From contig NZ_JAUXNK010000049.1 of assembly GCF_030682845.1 (NCBI RefSeq), positions 1 through 62,647 on the forward strand: 62,647 bases of DNA. Reading direction: 5' to 3'. The number at the start of each line of letters is the position of its first letter. The stretch's first letter is position 1. The position numbers and the translations under genes were made by a program. The stretch comes from Methanolobus sp. (GTDB lineage Archaea; Halobacteriota; Methanosarcinia; Methanosarcinales; Methanosarcinaceae). Shown here piece by piece: positions 55,298 through 62,647 of this stretch. The notes under the pieces are model-generated. The model saw only the letters and a program-made list of their open reading frames with translations. It was not told the origin of the DNA and made no database searches.

Positions 55298-56725
55298 ATG
55301 GCAGCATGGACAGACATTTCAGGCATTAAGCAACGCATTGAAGCAAGTTCTGCGGAAGAGATTACCGCCTCATACCTTGAGACCATCGGAAAAAGCAGGA
55401 TCAATGGTTTTACAACCGTCTGGGACAAGGCGCTGGAAGTTGCCCGGGGAATAGATAAGGATGGGAACAGCGGACCTCTGGCAGGAGTTCCTATCGCCAT
55501 CAAGGAGAACATCTCCACCACAGGACTTTCCACAACCTGCTCGTCAAAGATACTGGAGGGATACGTGCCGCCCTACGATGCACACGTCATCGAGAAGCTC
55601 AAAGCGGCAGGTGCCGTTATCCTTGGGAAGACCAATATGGATGAATTTGCAATGGGCACATCCACCGAATCCAGCTGCTACGGGCCCACGCTCAACCCAT
55701 GGGATATCGGCAGGGTTCCCGGAGGCTCATCCGGCGGCAGCGCAGCAGTTGTCGCAGCAGGTGAGGCACCCCTATCCCTCGGCTCAGATACCGGCGGATC
55801 GGTAAGATGCCCCGCGGCCTTTTGTGGTGTGGTAGGACTGAAGCCTACATACGGTGCTGTTTCGAGGTACGGGCTTATCTCCTATGCCAATTCCCTGGAA
55901 CAGATAGGTCCTATGGCAACCACTGTTGCCGATATCGCTATACTTATGGATGTTATCGGCGGTTACGACCACCGGGACAGCACATCCATCAACAGGGAGA
56001 ACACATACATTGATTCTCTGAAGGAGGATGTGAAAGGACTGAAGATTGGTGTGCCCGATGAATATTTTGGTGAAGGTATTGACGAGGGTGTTAAAAAGGC
56101 TGTATGGGATGCTATAGGAAAGTATGAGGACATGGGAGCTTCCTGGAAAAAGGTGTCAATGCCGCACACTAAATACGCCCTGGCATCATATTATATCATA
56201 GCTATGAGCGAGGCATCATCCAATCTTGCACGTTTTGACGGCACAAGGTACGGTTTAAGGGTTGAAGGAGAGAACTGGCATATAATGGCCTCAAAGACCC
56301 GTGCGCTGGGATTCGGTGAAGAGGTCAAGCGCAGGATATTGCTTGGCACATACGCACTATCTGCCGGATATCACGACAAGTACTATCTCAAGGCACTCAA
56401 GGTAAGGACCCTTGTTAAACAGGACTTTGAAAGAGCACTTGCAGATGTTGACGTGCTCATGGCACCCACCATGCCGACACCGGCCTTTAAGATAGGCGAG
56501 AAGATAGATGATCCGCTCTCACTGTACCTGGCGGACGTGAATACCGTACCTGTCAACCTTGCAGGCGTACCTTCAATATCTGTTCCCTGCGGATTTGCAA
56601 ACGGTTTGCCGGTGGGATTACAGATAATAGGAAAGCCTTTTGATGAGAATACCATACTTCAAGCTGCCTACAGCTTTGAGCAGAACACCGACCATCACAC
56701 AAAGAGACCTTGGGAGGTGGCATAA
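55298..56725 (+). CDS. gatA: Aspartyl/glutamyl-tRNA amidotransferase subunit A
   Basis: A 475-residue amidase-signature protein that releases ammonia from glutamine or asparagine. The catalytic Lys is in [10 protein letters not shown], and the Ser-rich core is [39 protein letters not shown] (cis-Ser and nucleophile Ser in GSDTGGS). ATG 55298 with GAGGTATGTGT in front is chosen over ATG 55292. It sits 9 bp after gatC and touches gatB. Confidence 0.96.
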   Translation: MAAWTDISGIKQRIEASSAEEITASYLETIGKSRINGFTTVWDKALEVARGIDKDGNSGPLAGVPIAIKENISTTGLSTTCSSKILEGYVPPYDAHVIEKLKAAGAVILGKTNMDEFAMGTSTESSCYGPTLNPWDIGRVPGGSSGGSAAVVAAGEAPLSLGSDTGGSVRCPAAFCGVVGLKPTYGAVSRYGLISYANSLEQIGPMATTVADIAILMDVIGGYDHRDSTSINRENTYIDSLKEDVKGLKIGVPDEYFGEGIDEGVKKAVWDAIGKYEDMGASWKKVSMPHTKYALASYYIIAMSEASSNLARFDGTRYGLRVEGENWHIMASKTRALGFGEEVKRRILLGTYALSAGYHDKYYLKALKVRTLVKQDFERALADVDVLMAPTMPTPAFKIGEKIDDPLSLYLADVNTVPVNLAGVPSISVPCGFANGLPVGLQIIGKPFDENTILQAAYSFEQNTDHHTKRPWEVA

Positions 56726-58147
56726 ATGGTGTACGACAACCCTGATGGTGTCAGGATAGGACTGGAAGTGCACGTCCAGCTGAACAAGCTTAATACAAAA
56801 CTATTCTGCGGCTGCTCCACGGACTACCATGATGACGAGCCCAACACCCATGTATGCCCCGTATGCCTGGGACTCCCGGGATCACTGCCGGTGATCAATG
56901 AAAAGGCGGTTGATTTCGCCATGAAAATAGGACTTGCCCTGAACTGTGAAATTGTAGGGCAGACCCAGTTCCACAGGAAGAATTACTATTATCCGGACCT
57001 GCCAAAAGGATTCCAGACAACCCAATACGATTATCCTATCGCCAGCAGGGGAAAGGTCATAATCGAAGGTGAGGACGGGGAACGCGTTATAGGGGTCACC
57101 CGTGCCCATATGGAGGAAGACCCTGGCAGGCTGCAGCATATAGGTTCCATCGAGAAATCCAAGGGTACGTTCATCAACTACAACCGTTCGGGCATGACGC
57201 TTATCGAGATCGTCAGCGACCCGGACATGAGAAGCCCAAAAGAGGCAAGACGCTACCTGGACAAGCTCAGGAGTATACTGGACTACCTGGATGTATTCAA
57301 CGGCGACCTGGAAGGTGCCATGAGAGTGGATGCCAACGTTTCAGTCTTTGGCGGTGACCGTGTGGAGGTCAAGAACATCTCATCCTTCAAGGGCGCCGAG
57401 AGAGCTCTGCTGTATGAGATAATGAGGCAGAAGAACCACATTCGCCGAGGCGGGAAGATCGTCCTGGAGACCAGGCATTTCGATGAGGCCAGGGGAGTTA
57501 CCATCTCCATGCGTACCAAGGAAGAGGAACACGACTACCGCTACTTCCCCGAGCCCGACCTCGTACCGATGAGGGTTGCGGACAAAGTCCCGGATATCCT
57601 GAAGACACTTCCCGAACTGCCTGATGCAAAGCGTGAGCGCTTCAACAGCCAGTACGGGATAGCCGACATGCATGCCAGGGCACTGACCATACAGATCAAG
57701 GTCGCGAATTTCTATGAGGAGGTCGCGGCAGAAGTGGACCCAAAAGATGCGGCAGTGTGGGTCGCTGATATCCTCAAGGGTGAACTCAATTACCGTGACA
57801 CAGATGTAGACGCATTCAAAGTGGACGACATTGTCGAGATCATCAGCCTTGTGAAACAGGACAAAATAACAGAGCAAAGCGGCGTGCAGATAATCCGCAC
57901 GATACTGGACGAAGGCGGCAAACCTCAGGATATAGTTGTCTCAAAGGGTCTGCTCAAAGTCGAGGATGACATCGTTGCAAAGGCAGTGGAAGAAGCAATC
58001 ACTGAAAGTCCTGAAGCTGTGGCAGATTACCTTGCAGGCAAGGAAAAGTCCCTGAACTTCATTGTTGGCAAGGTCATGCAGAAGACAAAAGGACGCGCTG
58101 ATGCCCGTGAAGCCAGAGAGAAAGTGCTTGCCATGATCAACAAGTGA
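56726..58147 (+). CDS. gatB: Aspartyl/glutamyl-tRNA amidotransferase subunit B
   Basis: A 473-residue GatB, the kinase/transamidase part that activates the mischarged tRNA. It begins VRIGLEVHVQLN, has the zinc-binding set CGCSTDY...CPVCLGLPG, YYYPDLPKGFQTTQYD, NRSGMTLIEIVSDPD, and a C-terminal YqeY-like tail (LNFIVGKVMQKTKGRADAREA). It follows the gatA stop without a gap (ATG 56726), so the three subunits are co-expressed. Confidence 0.97.
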   Translation: MVYDNPDGVRIGLEVHVQLNKLNTKLFCGCSTDYHDDEPNTHVCPVCLGLPGSLPVINEKAVDFAMKIGLALNCEIVGQTQFHRKNYYYPDLPKGFQTTQYDYPIASRGKVIIEGEDGERVIGVTRAHMEEDPGRLQHIGSIEKSKGTFINYNRSGMTLIEIVSDPDMRSPKEARRYLDKLRSILDYLDVFNGDLEGAMRVDANVSVFGGDRVEVKNISSFKGAERALLYEIMRQKNHIRRGGKIVLETRHFDEARGVTISMRTKEEEHDYRYFPEPDLVPMRVADKVPDILKTLPELPDAKRERFNSQYGIADMHARALTIQIKVANFYEEVAAEVDPKDAAVWVADILKGELNYRDTDVDAFKVDDIVEIISLVKQDKITEQSGVQIIRTILDEGGKPQDIVVSKGLLKVEDDIVAKAVEEAITESPEAVADYLAGKEKSLNFIVGKVMQKTKGRADAREAREKVLAMINK

Positions 58148-58243
58148 ATCCGGCAGTATCAGATAATCACACTTTGGGAATGACGGGGCATTTGCCCCGC
58201 ATGATCTTTTTAAATTCCATACAGACTTTGAGGACCAGAAGCT

Positions 58244-58594
58244 TCACTTAAGGTCATGCTGGGATTCCACGTTTGCCAGGAATGCCTCGCCGCGCGGAGT
58301 TAGATAGTACTCGGCCCCGCCCTCCTTTTCCTCTTTTTCGATATAGAGGGTGTCCACAAGCAAGCCCAGGTCGAATTTTGCATGCATGTCATCCAGTTTG
58401 AACTCTTCCTTTATTCTCTCGTAACTCATCCTGCCTTCTTCGCCAAGCTTTTTCATAATATTCCTTCGCATGGGGTTCTGGAGTGCTTTTAGTCCTGCTT
58501 TATGATCCTCTGTGGGGTTCGCCTTGAGCTTCCCTTCTTTTTTTGCTTTCTCGTACCATTCCTGTCTTCGTTTCATCAGTTCTTCGTCAACCAT
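58244..58594 (-). CDS. Winged-helix (ArsR-like) transcriptional regulator
   Basis: A 116-residue protein. A basic N-terminal helix (MKRRQEWYEKAKKEGKLK) is followed by a winged helix-turn-helix: ALQNPMRRNIMKKLGEEGRMSYERIKEEFKLDD, LGLLVDTLYIEKE and the wing YYLTPRGEAFLANV. No metal-binding cysteines are present. The ATG at 58594 begins the helix; an ATG at 58603 is also in frame. The target is unknown; it converges on gatB. Confidence 0.82.
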   Translation of the reverse strand: MVDEELMKRRQEWYEKAKKEGKLKANPTEDHKAGLKALQNPMRRNIMKKLGEEGRMSYERIKEEFKLDDMHAKFDLGLLVDTLYIEKEEKEGGAEYYLTPRGEAFLANVESQHDLK

Positions 58595-58814
58595 AACAAT
58601 CAATCATTATTAATGATGATATTGATAAATAAGCTTTGCTTAGGAAAGGACAAATAATAAATCATAGAAAGTGGATTTGCATTAAGCATGTGTAGTCCGG
58701 TCCAAGAGGCGCCTGTTGGCAAAACAATTATATGTTTTGACCTTCATGTAAGCAGCCTATCATTATTCTAATCTATCATATTTACAATAAATCACGATAA
58801 TACAGGTGAAGATC

Positions 58815-58964
58815 ATGACAAGATTCCCAGAAGCTGAAAACAGAATACTGAACAAGAAGATATGTATGAAATGTAATGCACGCAATGCAAGCCGTGCAAC
58901 CAGGTGCAGGAAATGCAGCAGCGAAAGCCTGCGTCCAAAATCCAAGGAAGCCAAGGGTGGCTGA
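58815..58964 (+). CDS. rpl40e: 50S ribosomal protein L40e
   Basis: A 49-residue ribosomal protein with zinc pairs CMKC (residues 17-20) and CRKC (31-34): [19 protein letters not shown]. It starts at ATG 58815 behind GGTGAAGATC. Length and sequence are those of archaeal L40e. The GGGPS gene starts 6 bp downstream, so they form an operon. Confidence 0.96.
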   Translation: MTRFPEAENRILNKKICMKCNARNASRATRCRKCSSESLRPKSKEAKGG

Positions 58965-58970
58965 TAGTTC

Positions 58971-59717
58971 TTGATCCAAGTGGAAAAGTACCTGAACGAG
59001 ATCGCAGAACGCGAGGGTACAGTTCACTTGACACTTATCGACCCGGCATCCCAGTCTCCTGAAGCAGCAGCAGAGATAGCTTTTGCTGCGACAATGGGAG
59101 GTACGGATGCTATCATGGTCGGCGGTTCCACAGGAGCCGGTGGAGTGCTGCTTGACCAGACACTCCTTAAGATAAAAGAACGTACAGATAAGCCAACAAT
59201 CCTTTTCCCGGGGAACGCCTCAGGCGTCAGCAGGTATGCAGATGCAATACTCTTCATGAGCCTCCTGAATTCCAGGGATATAAATTTCATAACTACGAGC
59301 CAGGCAATGGGAGCACCCCTTGTCTATAAGAGCGGCATCGAGCCTATTTCGATGGCATATATCATAGTAGAGCCCGGCGGAACTGTAGGGTGGGTAGGGG
59401 ATGCAAAGCTCATTCCAAAGAACAAGCCTGAAATAGCGGTTGCCTATGCACTTGCAGGCAAATACATGGGGATGCATTATACATACCTTGAAGCAGGTTC
59501 CGGGGCCGGCGAGCCGATAAGGCCTGAGATGATAGCTGCTGTCAAGCATGTTCTTGGAGACAACAAGCTTATTGTCGGCGGAGGCATACGTGATGGTGCA
59601 ACTGCAAAGCAGTGCGCAGTTGCCGGCGCGGACATGATCGTCACTGGCACGGTGGTTGAAAATAGCTCAAATGTCACCGCAAAGATCGAAGAACTGGTAT
59701 CAGCCATCAAGATCTGA
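58971..59717 (+). CDS. Geranylgeranylglyceryl phosphate synthase
   Basis: A 248-residue TIM-barrel enzyme joining geranylgeranyl diphosphate to sn-glycerol 1-phosphate, the first step of archaeal ether-lipid synthesis. Motifs are VEKYLNEIAEREGTVHLTLIDPAS, IMVGGSTGAGGVLLDQTLLKIK, LFPGNASGVSRYADAILFMSLLNS, YLEAGSGAGEPI and VGGGIRDGATAKQCAVAGADMIVTGTVVE. The start is TTG 58971 with GGTGG about ten bases ahead; the gene follows L40e by 6 bp. The next enzyme, DGGGPS, is at 22700-23551. Confidence 0.96.
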   Translation: MIQVEKYLNEIAEREGTVHLTLIDPASQSPEAAAEIAFAATMGGTDAIMVGGSTGAGGVLLDQTLLKIKERTDKPTILFPGNASGVSRYADAILFMSLLNSRDINFITTSQAMGAPLVYKSGIEPISMAYIIVEPGGTVGWVGDAKLIPKNKPEIAVAYALAGKYMGMHYTYLEAGSGAGEPIRPEMIAAVKHVLGDNKLIVGGGIRDGATAKQCAVAGADMIVTGTVVENSSNVTAKIEELVSAIKI

Positions 59718-59780
59718 TATCCAGATACGATCTTCCTTTTTTACTCCTATTCCCATTAATTCTCATCAGAGGTTTTGACA

Positions 59781-61499
59781 ATGCTTGAAGTATCCGACAT
59801 CGTAAAGGAATATGACTCCTGTAGTGGTAAAAGGCGTGTTCTGGACAGCATCTGTTTTGCTGTTGCAGATGGAGAGATACTTGGAATAACAGGAAAAAGT
59901 GGCAGTGGTAAGACCACTCTTTTAAAGATCCTTCGTGGAATTGAGACATTAGATCAGGGAACAATCGAGCTTGATGGAAGAAAAGTCATCCCGCAGGACG
60001 GAGAGGAGGGAATGAGATTCCTCCAGTCCGTAAGCGCTATTCACCTGCAGCGTAACTTCGGACTGTGGAACGGGCCTGCCTTTGAGAACATAGTCCGCCG
60101 GCTAAACGCCCTGGAGACAGGAGATGAAAGCCTTCCTGAGCCGGAATCTCCTAAGTATGACAAGCTTAAGGAAGAGTCCATGGAGTACATGAGACTCGTG
60201 GGACTTGAAAGCAAAGCACTCCATTCTGCGAACCTGCTAAGCGGAGGCGAAAAGCAAAGGCTTATACTCGCCCGCCAGCTTGCGGCAAAACCTCGCATGT
60301 TGCTCCTCGATGAACCGGTCACCATGACAGGACCGGGCACGAAACAGGAGATACTTGATGTAATAAAGGATCTCAAAGGAAAACTTAGCATACCCATCAT
60401 TGTAGTTTCACATCTTCCGGAAGTACACCTTTACCTTTGCGACCGGGTCGCATACCTTGAAGACGGAAAGATAATAGAGGTAGGGAAGCCTGAAAGCGTG
60501 CTCAGGCATTTCCTGAAGGGCCTTAATGAGCAGGAAGGACTTGCTCAGGTGAATAAAAAGGAACCTATCATAAGGGTAAAGAACCTTTCAAACCGCTTTT
60601 CCCTCTTAAGGGTTGGCGAAGTACTCAAATTCACAGACCTGTCCCTTGATATTAATAAAGGAGAGATCACGGCGCTCATAGGCCAGTCAGGTGCGGGCAA
60701 GACCACCCTTCTTAAGATGATAGAAGGTTTAAGAGTTCCAAAGGAAGGAGATATCTCTTACCTTCATGAAGGTCAATGGACCAATATATTGAAATATTCC
60801 AGGCAGCGTGCTGATCTGCGCAAGAAGATCAGCATCATGCACCAGGAATTCACGCTTTCTCCAAATTCCACCGTGCGGGAGCAGATGGCTTTCAGGCTCC
60901 GCCTCAAAGGTAAGAGGTCACTGGAATATGCCAGGGAAAAAGCTGCCGAACTTGGGATATCGGATAAGGCACTGGATACCCTTTACAGCCTTCCAGACCT
61001 CTCGGAGGATGAGAAGGACCTGCTGATGAAGCAGATGAACCTGACAGTGGACATATATTCCCGGCTTTTCCCGCATATCACTAAAGAAGATGTGGACGGA
61101 TACGCACAGGATATCTTCGCTGCACTCGACCTCCCCCTGGAGATACTGGACAAGACCCCTTACCAGATAAGCGGCGGGGAACATGTGCGCGCATACATTG
61201 CCCTTGCGCTCATAACCTACCCGGAGATACTTATACTCGATGAACCTTTCGGGGACCTCGACCCTGTAACTCTCAGGGATGTGACCAACTCCCTCAAGAG
61301 AATAAACAGCAAGATGGACACTACTATCGTACTTGTGAGCCACCACATGGACTTTGTCAGAGAGGTCGCGCACAGAGCGATACTAGTCGACAACGCAAAG
61401 ATAATAATGGACGGGAAACCTGAAGAGGTCTGTGACAGGCTTGTTGAGATGAGTGATGCCAGGTACCTTGATCATGACCTGAAGGAACTGGCAAGCTGA
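59781..61499 (+). CDS. atwA: Methyl-coenzyme M reductase activation component A2 (twin ABC ATPase)
   Basis: A 572-residue protein with two fused ABC ATPase units and no membrane part, as in AtwA, which is needed with ATP for reductive activation of methyl-coenzyme M reductase. Unit 1 has GKSGSGKTTLLKIL, LLSGGEKQRLILAR and MLLLDEPVTM (about residues 33-200). Unit 2 has GQSGAGKTTLLKMIEGL, ISGGEHVRAYIALAL and ILILDEPFGDLD (about 300-500). ATG 59781 follows GAGGTTTTGAC; TTG 59775 is an alternative. A weak hairpin (61524-61547) follows. Confidence 0.92.
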   Translation: MLEVSDIVKEYDSCSGKRRVLDSICFAVADGEILGITGKSGSGKTTLLKILRGIETLDQGTIELDGRKVIPQDGEEGMRFLQSVSAIHLQRNFGLWNGPAFENIVRRLNALETGDESLPEPESPKYDKLKEESMEYMRLVGLESKALHSANLLSGGEKQRLILARQLAAKPRMLLLDEPVTMTGPGTKQEILDVIKDLKGKLSIPIIVVSHLPEVHLYLCDRVAYLEDGKIIEVGKPESVLRHFLKGLNEQEGLAQVNKKEPIIRVKNLSNRFSLLRVGEVLKFTDLSLDINKGEITALIGQSGAGKTTLLKMIEGLRVPKEGDISYLHEGQWTNILKYSRQRADLRKKISIMHQEFTLSPNSTVREQMAFRLRLKGKRSLEYAREKAAELGISDKALDTLYSLPDLSEDEKDLLMKQMNLTVDIYSRLFPHITKEDVDGYAQDIFAALDLPLEILDKTPYQISGGEHVRAYIALALITYPEILILDEPFGDLDPVTLRDVTNSLKRINSKMDTTIVLVSHHMDFVREVAHRAILVDNAKIIMDGKPEEVCDRLVEMSDARYLDHDLKELAS

Positions 61500-61561
61500 A
61501 ACTTCCCGCTCATTCCTTTCATACTTTTTTAAGCTGCTTTTAAAAAGAACTAGCCAGAAAT

Positions 61562-61583
61562 CCCATACCCTTTAGGGTATGGG
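61562..61583 (+). repeat. Left-end hairpin of the IS200/IS605 element
   Basis: CCCATACCC (61562-61570), loop TTTA, GGGTATGGG (61575-61583): a perfect 9-bp stem. It lies 16 bp upstream of the tnpA start, the position of the imperfect palindrome recognised by Y1 transposases in this family. Confidence 0.8.
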
Positions 61584-61598
61584 CTGAATGGCTATATT

Positions 61599-61996
61599 AT
61601 GAATACATGGAAATCAAAAAACCGACACAAATACTTGCTGCAATACCACCTGATCCTTGTATGTAAGTATCGGAATAAATTATTAAACGAACCAATAAGA
61701 GCCGACATCATAAGACTATCTGATAATATCTGTAAAAAACAGCATACTATCATCAAAAAAATAAACACTGATTAGGATCACATACATTATCTACCTGAAA
61801 CTGAGCCTACTGTAGCTGTATCCAAAATAATAAGTACATTGAAATCGTATACTACATATCACATCTGGAAATTATATCCAGAAGAATTGTCTCTTCATTT
61901 CTGGAAAGAACACACTTTCTGGACGGATATATCATTTGCAGCATTGGAAACGTCAGCGAACAAACTCTTCGAGAATACATCGAAGAACAGGGTTAG
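61599..61996 (+). pseudogene. tnpA: IS200-type Y1 transposase (tnpA), in-frame TAG and frameshift
   Basis: It begins MNTWKSKNRHKYLLQYHLILVCKYR. The metal-binding HUH histidines are in DHIHYL, and the catalytic Tyr is probably in TTYHIWK. TAG at 61773-61775 interrupts the frame just before DHIHYL, where relatives usually have Lys. After FWKEHTFW (near 61920) the correct continuation DGYIICSIGNVSEQTLREYIEEQ is in another frame and ends at TAG 61994. With both lesions no full product is made unless UAG is read through and the shift is bypassed. The element may depend on a copy elsewhere. Confidence 0.85.
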
Positions 61997-61999
61997 AAT

Positions 62000-62647
62000 A
62001 TGTCTAAACAAAACAAAGCATATAAGTTTCGATTATATCCCTGTCCTGAACAGATCGAATTCTTTATAAAATCATTTGGTTGCTGTCGTTTCATTTTCAA
62101 CAAAATGCTTGGGGACAAAATAGAGCACTACCAAGCAACAAAAACAATGCTCAATAACACTCCTGCTCAGTACAAGGAAGAGTATCCCTGGCTTAAAGAA
62201 GTGGACAGCCTGGCACTTGCCAATGAGCAGCTGACCCTTCAGCAAGCATTCCGGAACTTCTTCCATGGTGAGAATACCGGATTTCCAAAGTTCAAGAGCA
62301 AGAAACATTCCAGAAGAACATATACCACGAACAACCAGAAAGGAACAGTTGCTGTTGTTGATAACCGACATGTCAAGTTACCGAAGATTGGAATTGTTCA
62401 TTGCAGAGTTCACAGGCAAATTCCGGAAGACCATAAGATCAAATCAGCTACTATTTCCCAGACAGGTTCTGGAAAATTCTACATTTCTTTTTTAGTAGAA
62501 TTTGAGGAAGAAGAAGTTGTAGTGCCATTAGATGAGGAAAATTCAATTGGGCTGGATTACAGCAGTCCGAACTTCTATGTCGATAATCAAGGCAGAGAAG
62601 CAAATTATCCAAGGTTTTATCGGAAAGGACAGAAGAAATTAGCAGCT
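62000..62647 (+). CDS. tnpB: TnpB (IS605 OrfB) RNA-guided nuclease, N-terminal 216 residues
   Basis: ATG 62000 starts 4 bp after the tnpA frame ends. The N-terminal OrfB helix-turn-helix part reads YKFRLYPCPEQIEFFIKSFGCCRFIFN, then QLTLQQAFRNFFHG and FPKFKSKKHSRRTYTTNNQ. The beta-rich part follows (KLPKIGIVHCRVHRQIPEDHKIKSATI). The first RuvC block GLDYSSPNFYVD contains the first catalytic Asp. The frame is open to the window edge; the remaining RuvC acids and zinc finger are outside. Family members are RNA-guided DNA nucleases that help keep the element. Nothing seen so far is broken. Confidence 0.92.
   Translation, partial: MSKQNKAYKFRLYPCPEQIEFFIKSFGCCRFIFNKMLGDKIEHYQATKTMLNNTPAQYKEEYPWLKEVDSLALANEQLTLQQAFRNFFHGENTGFPKFKSKKHSRRTYTTNNQKGTVAVVDNRHVKLPKIGIVHCRVHRQIPEDHKIKSATISQTGSGKFYISFLVEFEEEEVVVPLDEENSIGLDYSSPNFYVDNQGREANYPRFYRKGQKKLAA

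Larger units (their letters stand above)
61555..62647 (+). mobile_element. IS200/IS605-type insertion sequence, right side beyond window
   Basis: The element has the hallmarks of IS200/IS605: a subterminal hairpin at its left end (61562-61583), a Y1-transposase gene (tnpA) and, 4 bp later on the same strand, a tnpB gene that runs off the window. These elements move as single-strand circles and lack terminal inverted repeats and target duplications, so the exact left border is not fixed here; it lies between the atwA stop (61499) and the hairpin. Confidence 0.85.

Noticed and set aside
1-62647. CRISPR arrays, tRNA or rRNA genes
   Set aside because: I saw no regularly spaced repeats and no tRNA T-arm-like GGTTCRANTCC with a matching acceptor stem; there is no rRNA-like sequence. 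A covariance-model search would be needed to exclude small RNAs.

Overview
The window is archaeal and comes from a methanogen, most likely a methylotrophic member of the Methanosarcinales (Methanosarcinaceae-like). The lineage evidence is a methanogenesis marker protein 14 homolog, methyl-coenzyme M reductase component A2 (AtwA), MfnB of methanofuran synthesis, GGGP and DGGGP synthases for archaeal ether lipids, archaeal-type MetK, ribosomal protein L40e, Cdc48, GatCAB, and CooC/CooT for CO dehydrogenase maturation. TATA-like boxes precede many operons, and GTG and TTG starts are common. I see no rRNA, tRNA or CRISPR array. The species cannot be named from the sequence alone.

Layout. 1-12.2 kb is an export-type ABC transporter island. 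Two divergent operons share the promoter region 5596-5839. The leftward one encodes ATPase, CARDB-type surface protein, two tandem permeases, and then a second ATPase plus surface protein running off the left edge. The rightward one encodes a Yip1-family membrane protein, a surface protein, an ATPase and a permease. A 5'-truncated permease remnant and a further complete permease follow. 12.2-19.9 kb holds a LysE exporter, a LarA-family protein whose expected start codon is ATC, enolase, an HTH regulator, a PPC/DUF296 protein with an orphan ABC ATPase, a tubulin/CetZ-like GTPase and another CARDB surface protein. 19.9-25.6 kb carries NAD synthesis (nadC divergent from nadX-nadA), DGGGP synthase, MetK and a HARP-type protein-only RNase P.

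25.7-31.5 kb is a signalling region: a CheY-like regulator, a CHASE4-PAS-histidine kinase-receiver gene broken by a frameshift, a decayed SRPBCC gene, a small 2[4Fe-4S] ferredoxin and a methyl-accepting protein lacking its sensory half. 31.5-42.5 kb is mainly housekeeping: Cdc48, MfnB and a divergent HisA/HisF-like protein, a PAS histidine kinase, thymidylate kinase, a tiny zinc ribbon, DUF166, a PolX/PHP protein with an altered polymerase site, and a thioredoxin gene directly upstream of marker 14. 42.6-51.7 kb includes a zinc ribbon overlapping an Mrr-like nuclease with PH-like repeats, a copper operon (CopZ, three-HMA CopA, small membrane protein), a radical SAM protein, a YHS/TRASH-FrhB fusion, a methyltransferase and cooC-cooT. 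51.7-61.5 kb has a frameshifted AlkA-type glycosylase, a methyltransferase, an unrecognised 406-residue protein, gatCAB, an HTH regulator, L40e-GGGPS and AtwA. The right edge is an IS200/IS605 element with a perfect left-end hairpin, a tnpA carrying an internal UAG and a frameshift, and a tnpB that runs off the window.

The best candidates for something undescribed are the repeated ABC/CARDB surface-protein modules with a Yip1 protein, the zinc ribbon plus Mrr-PH pair, the YHS-FrhB fusion, the thioredoxin-marker 14 pair, the GQCGN-containing tubulin-like protein, and the UAG in tnpA at a position where lysine is expected, in a lineage that can decode UAG as pyrrolysine. Several genes carry single-base lesions or missing start codons. 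Whether these are biological or assembly errors cannot be decided from the sequence alone.
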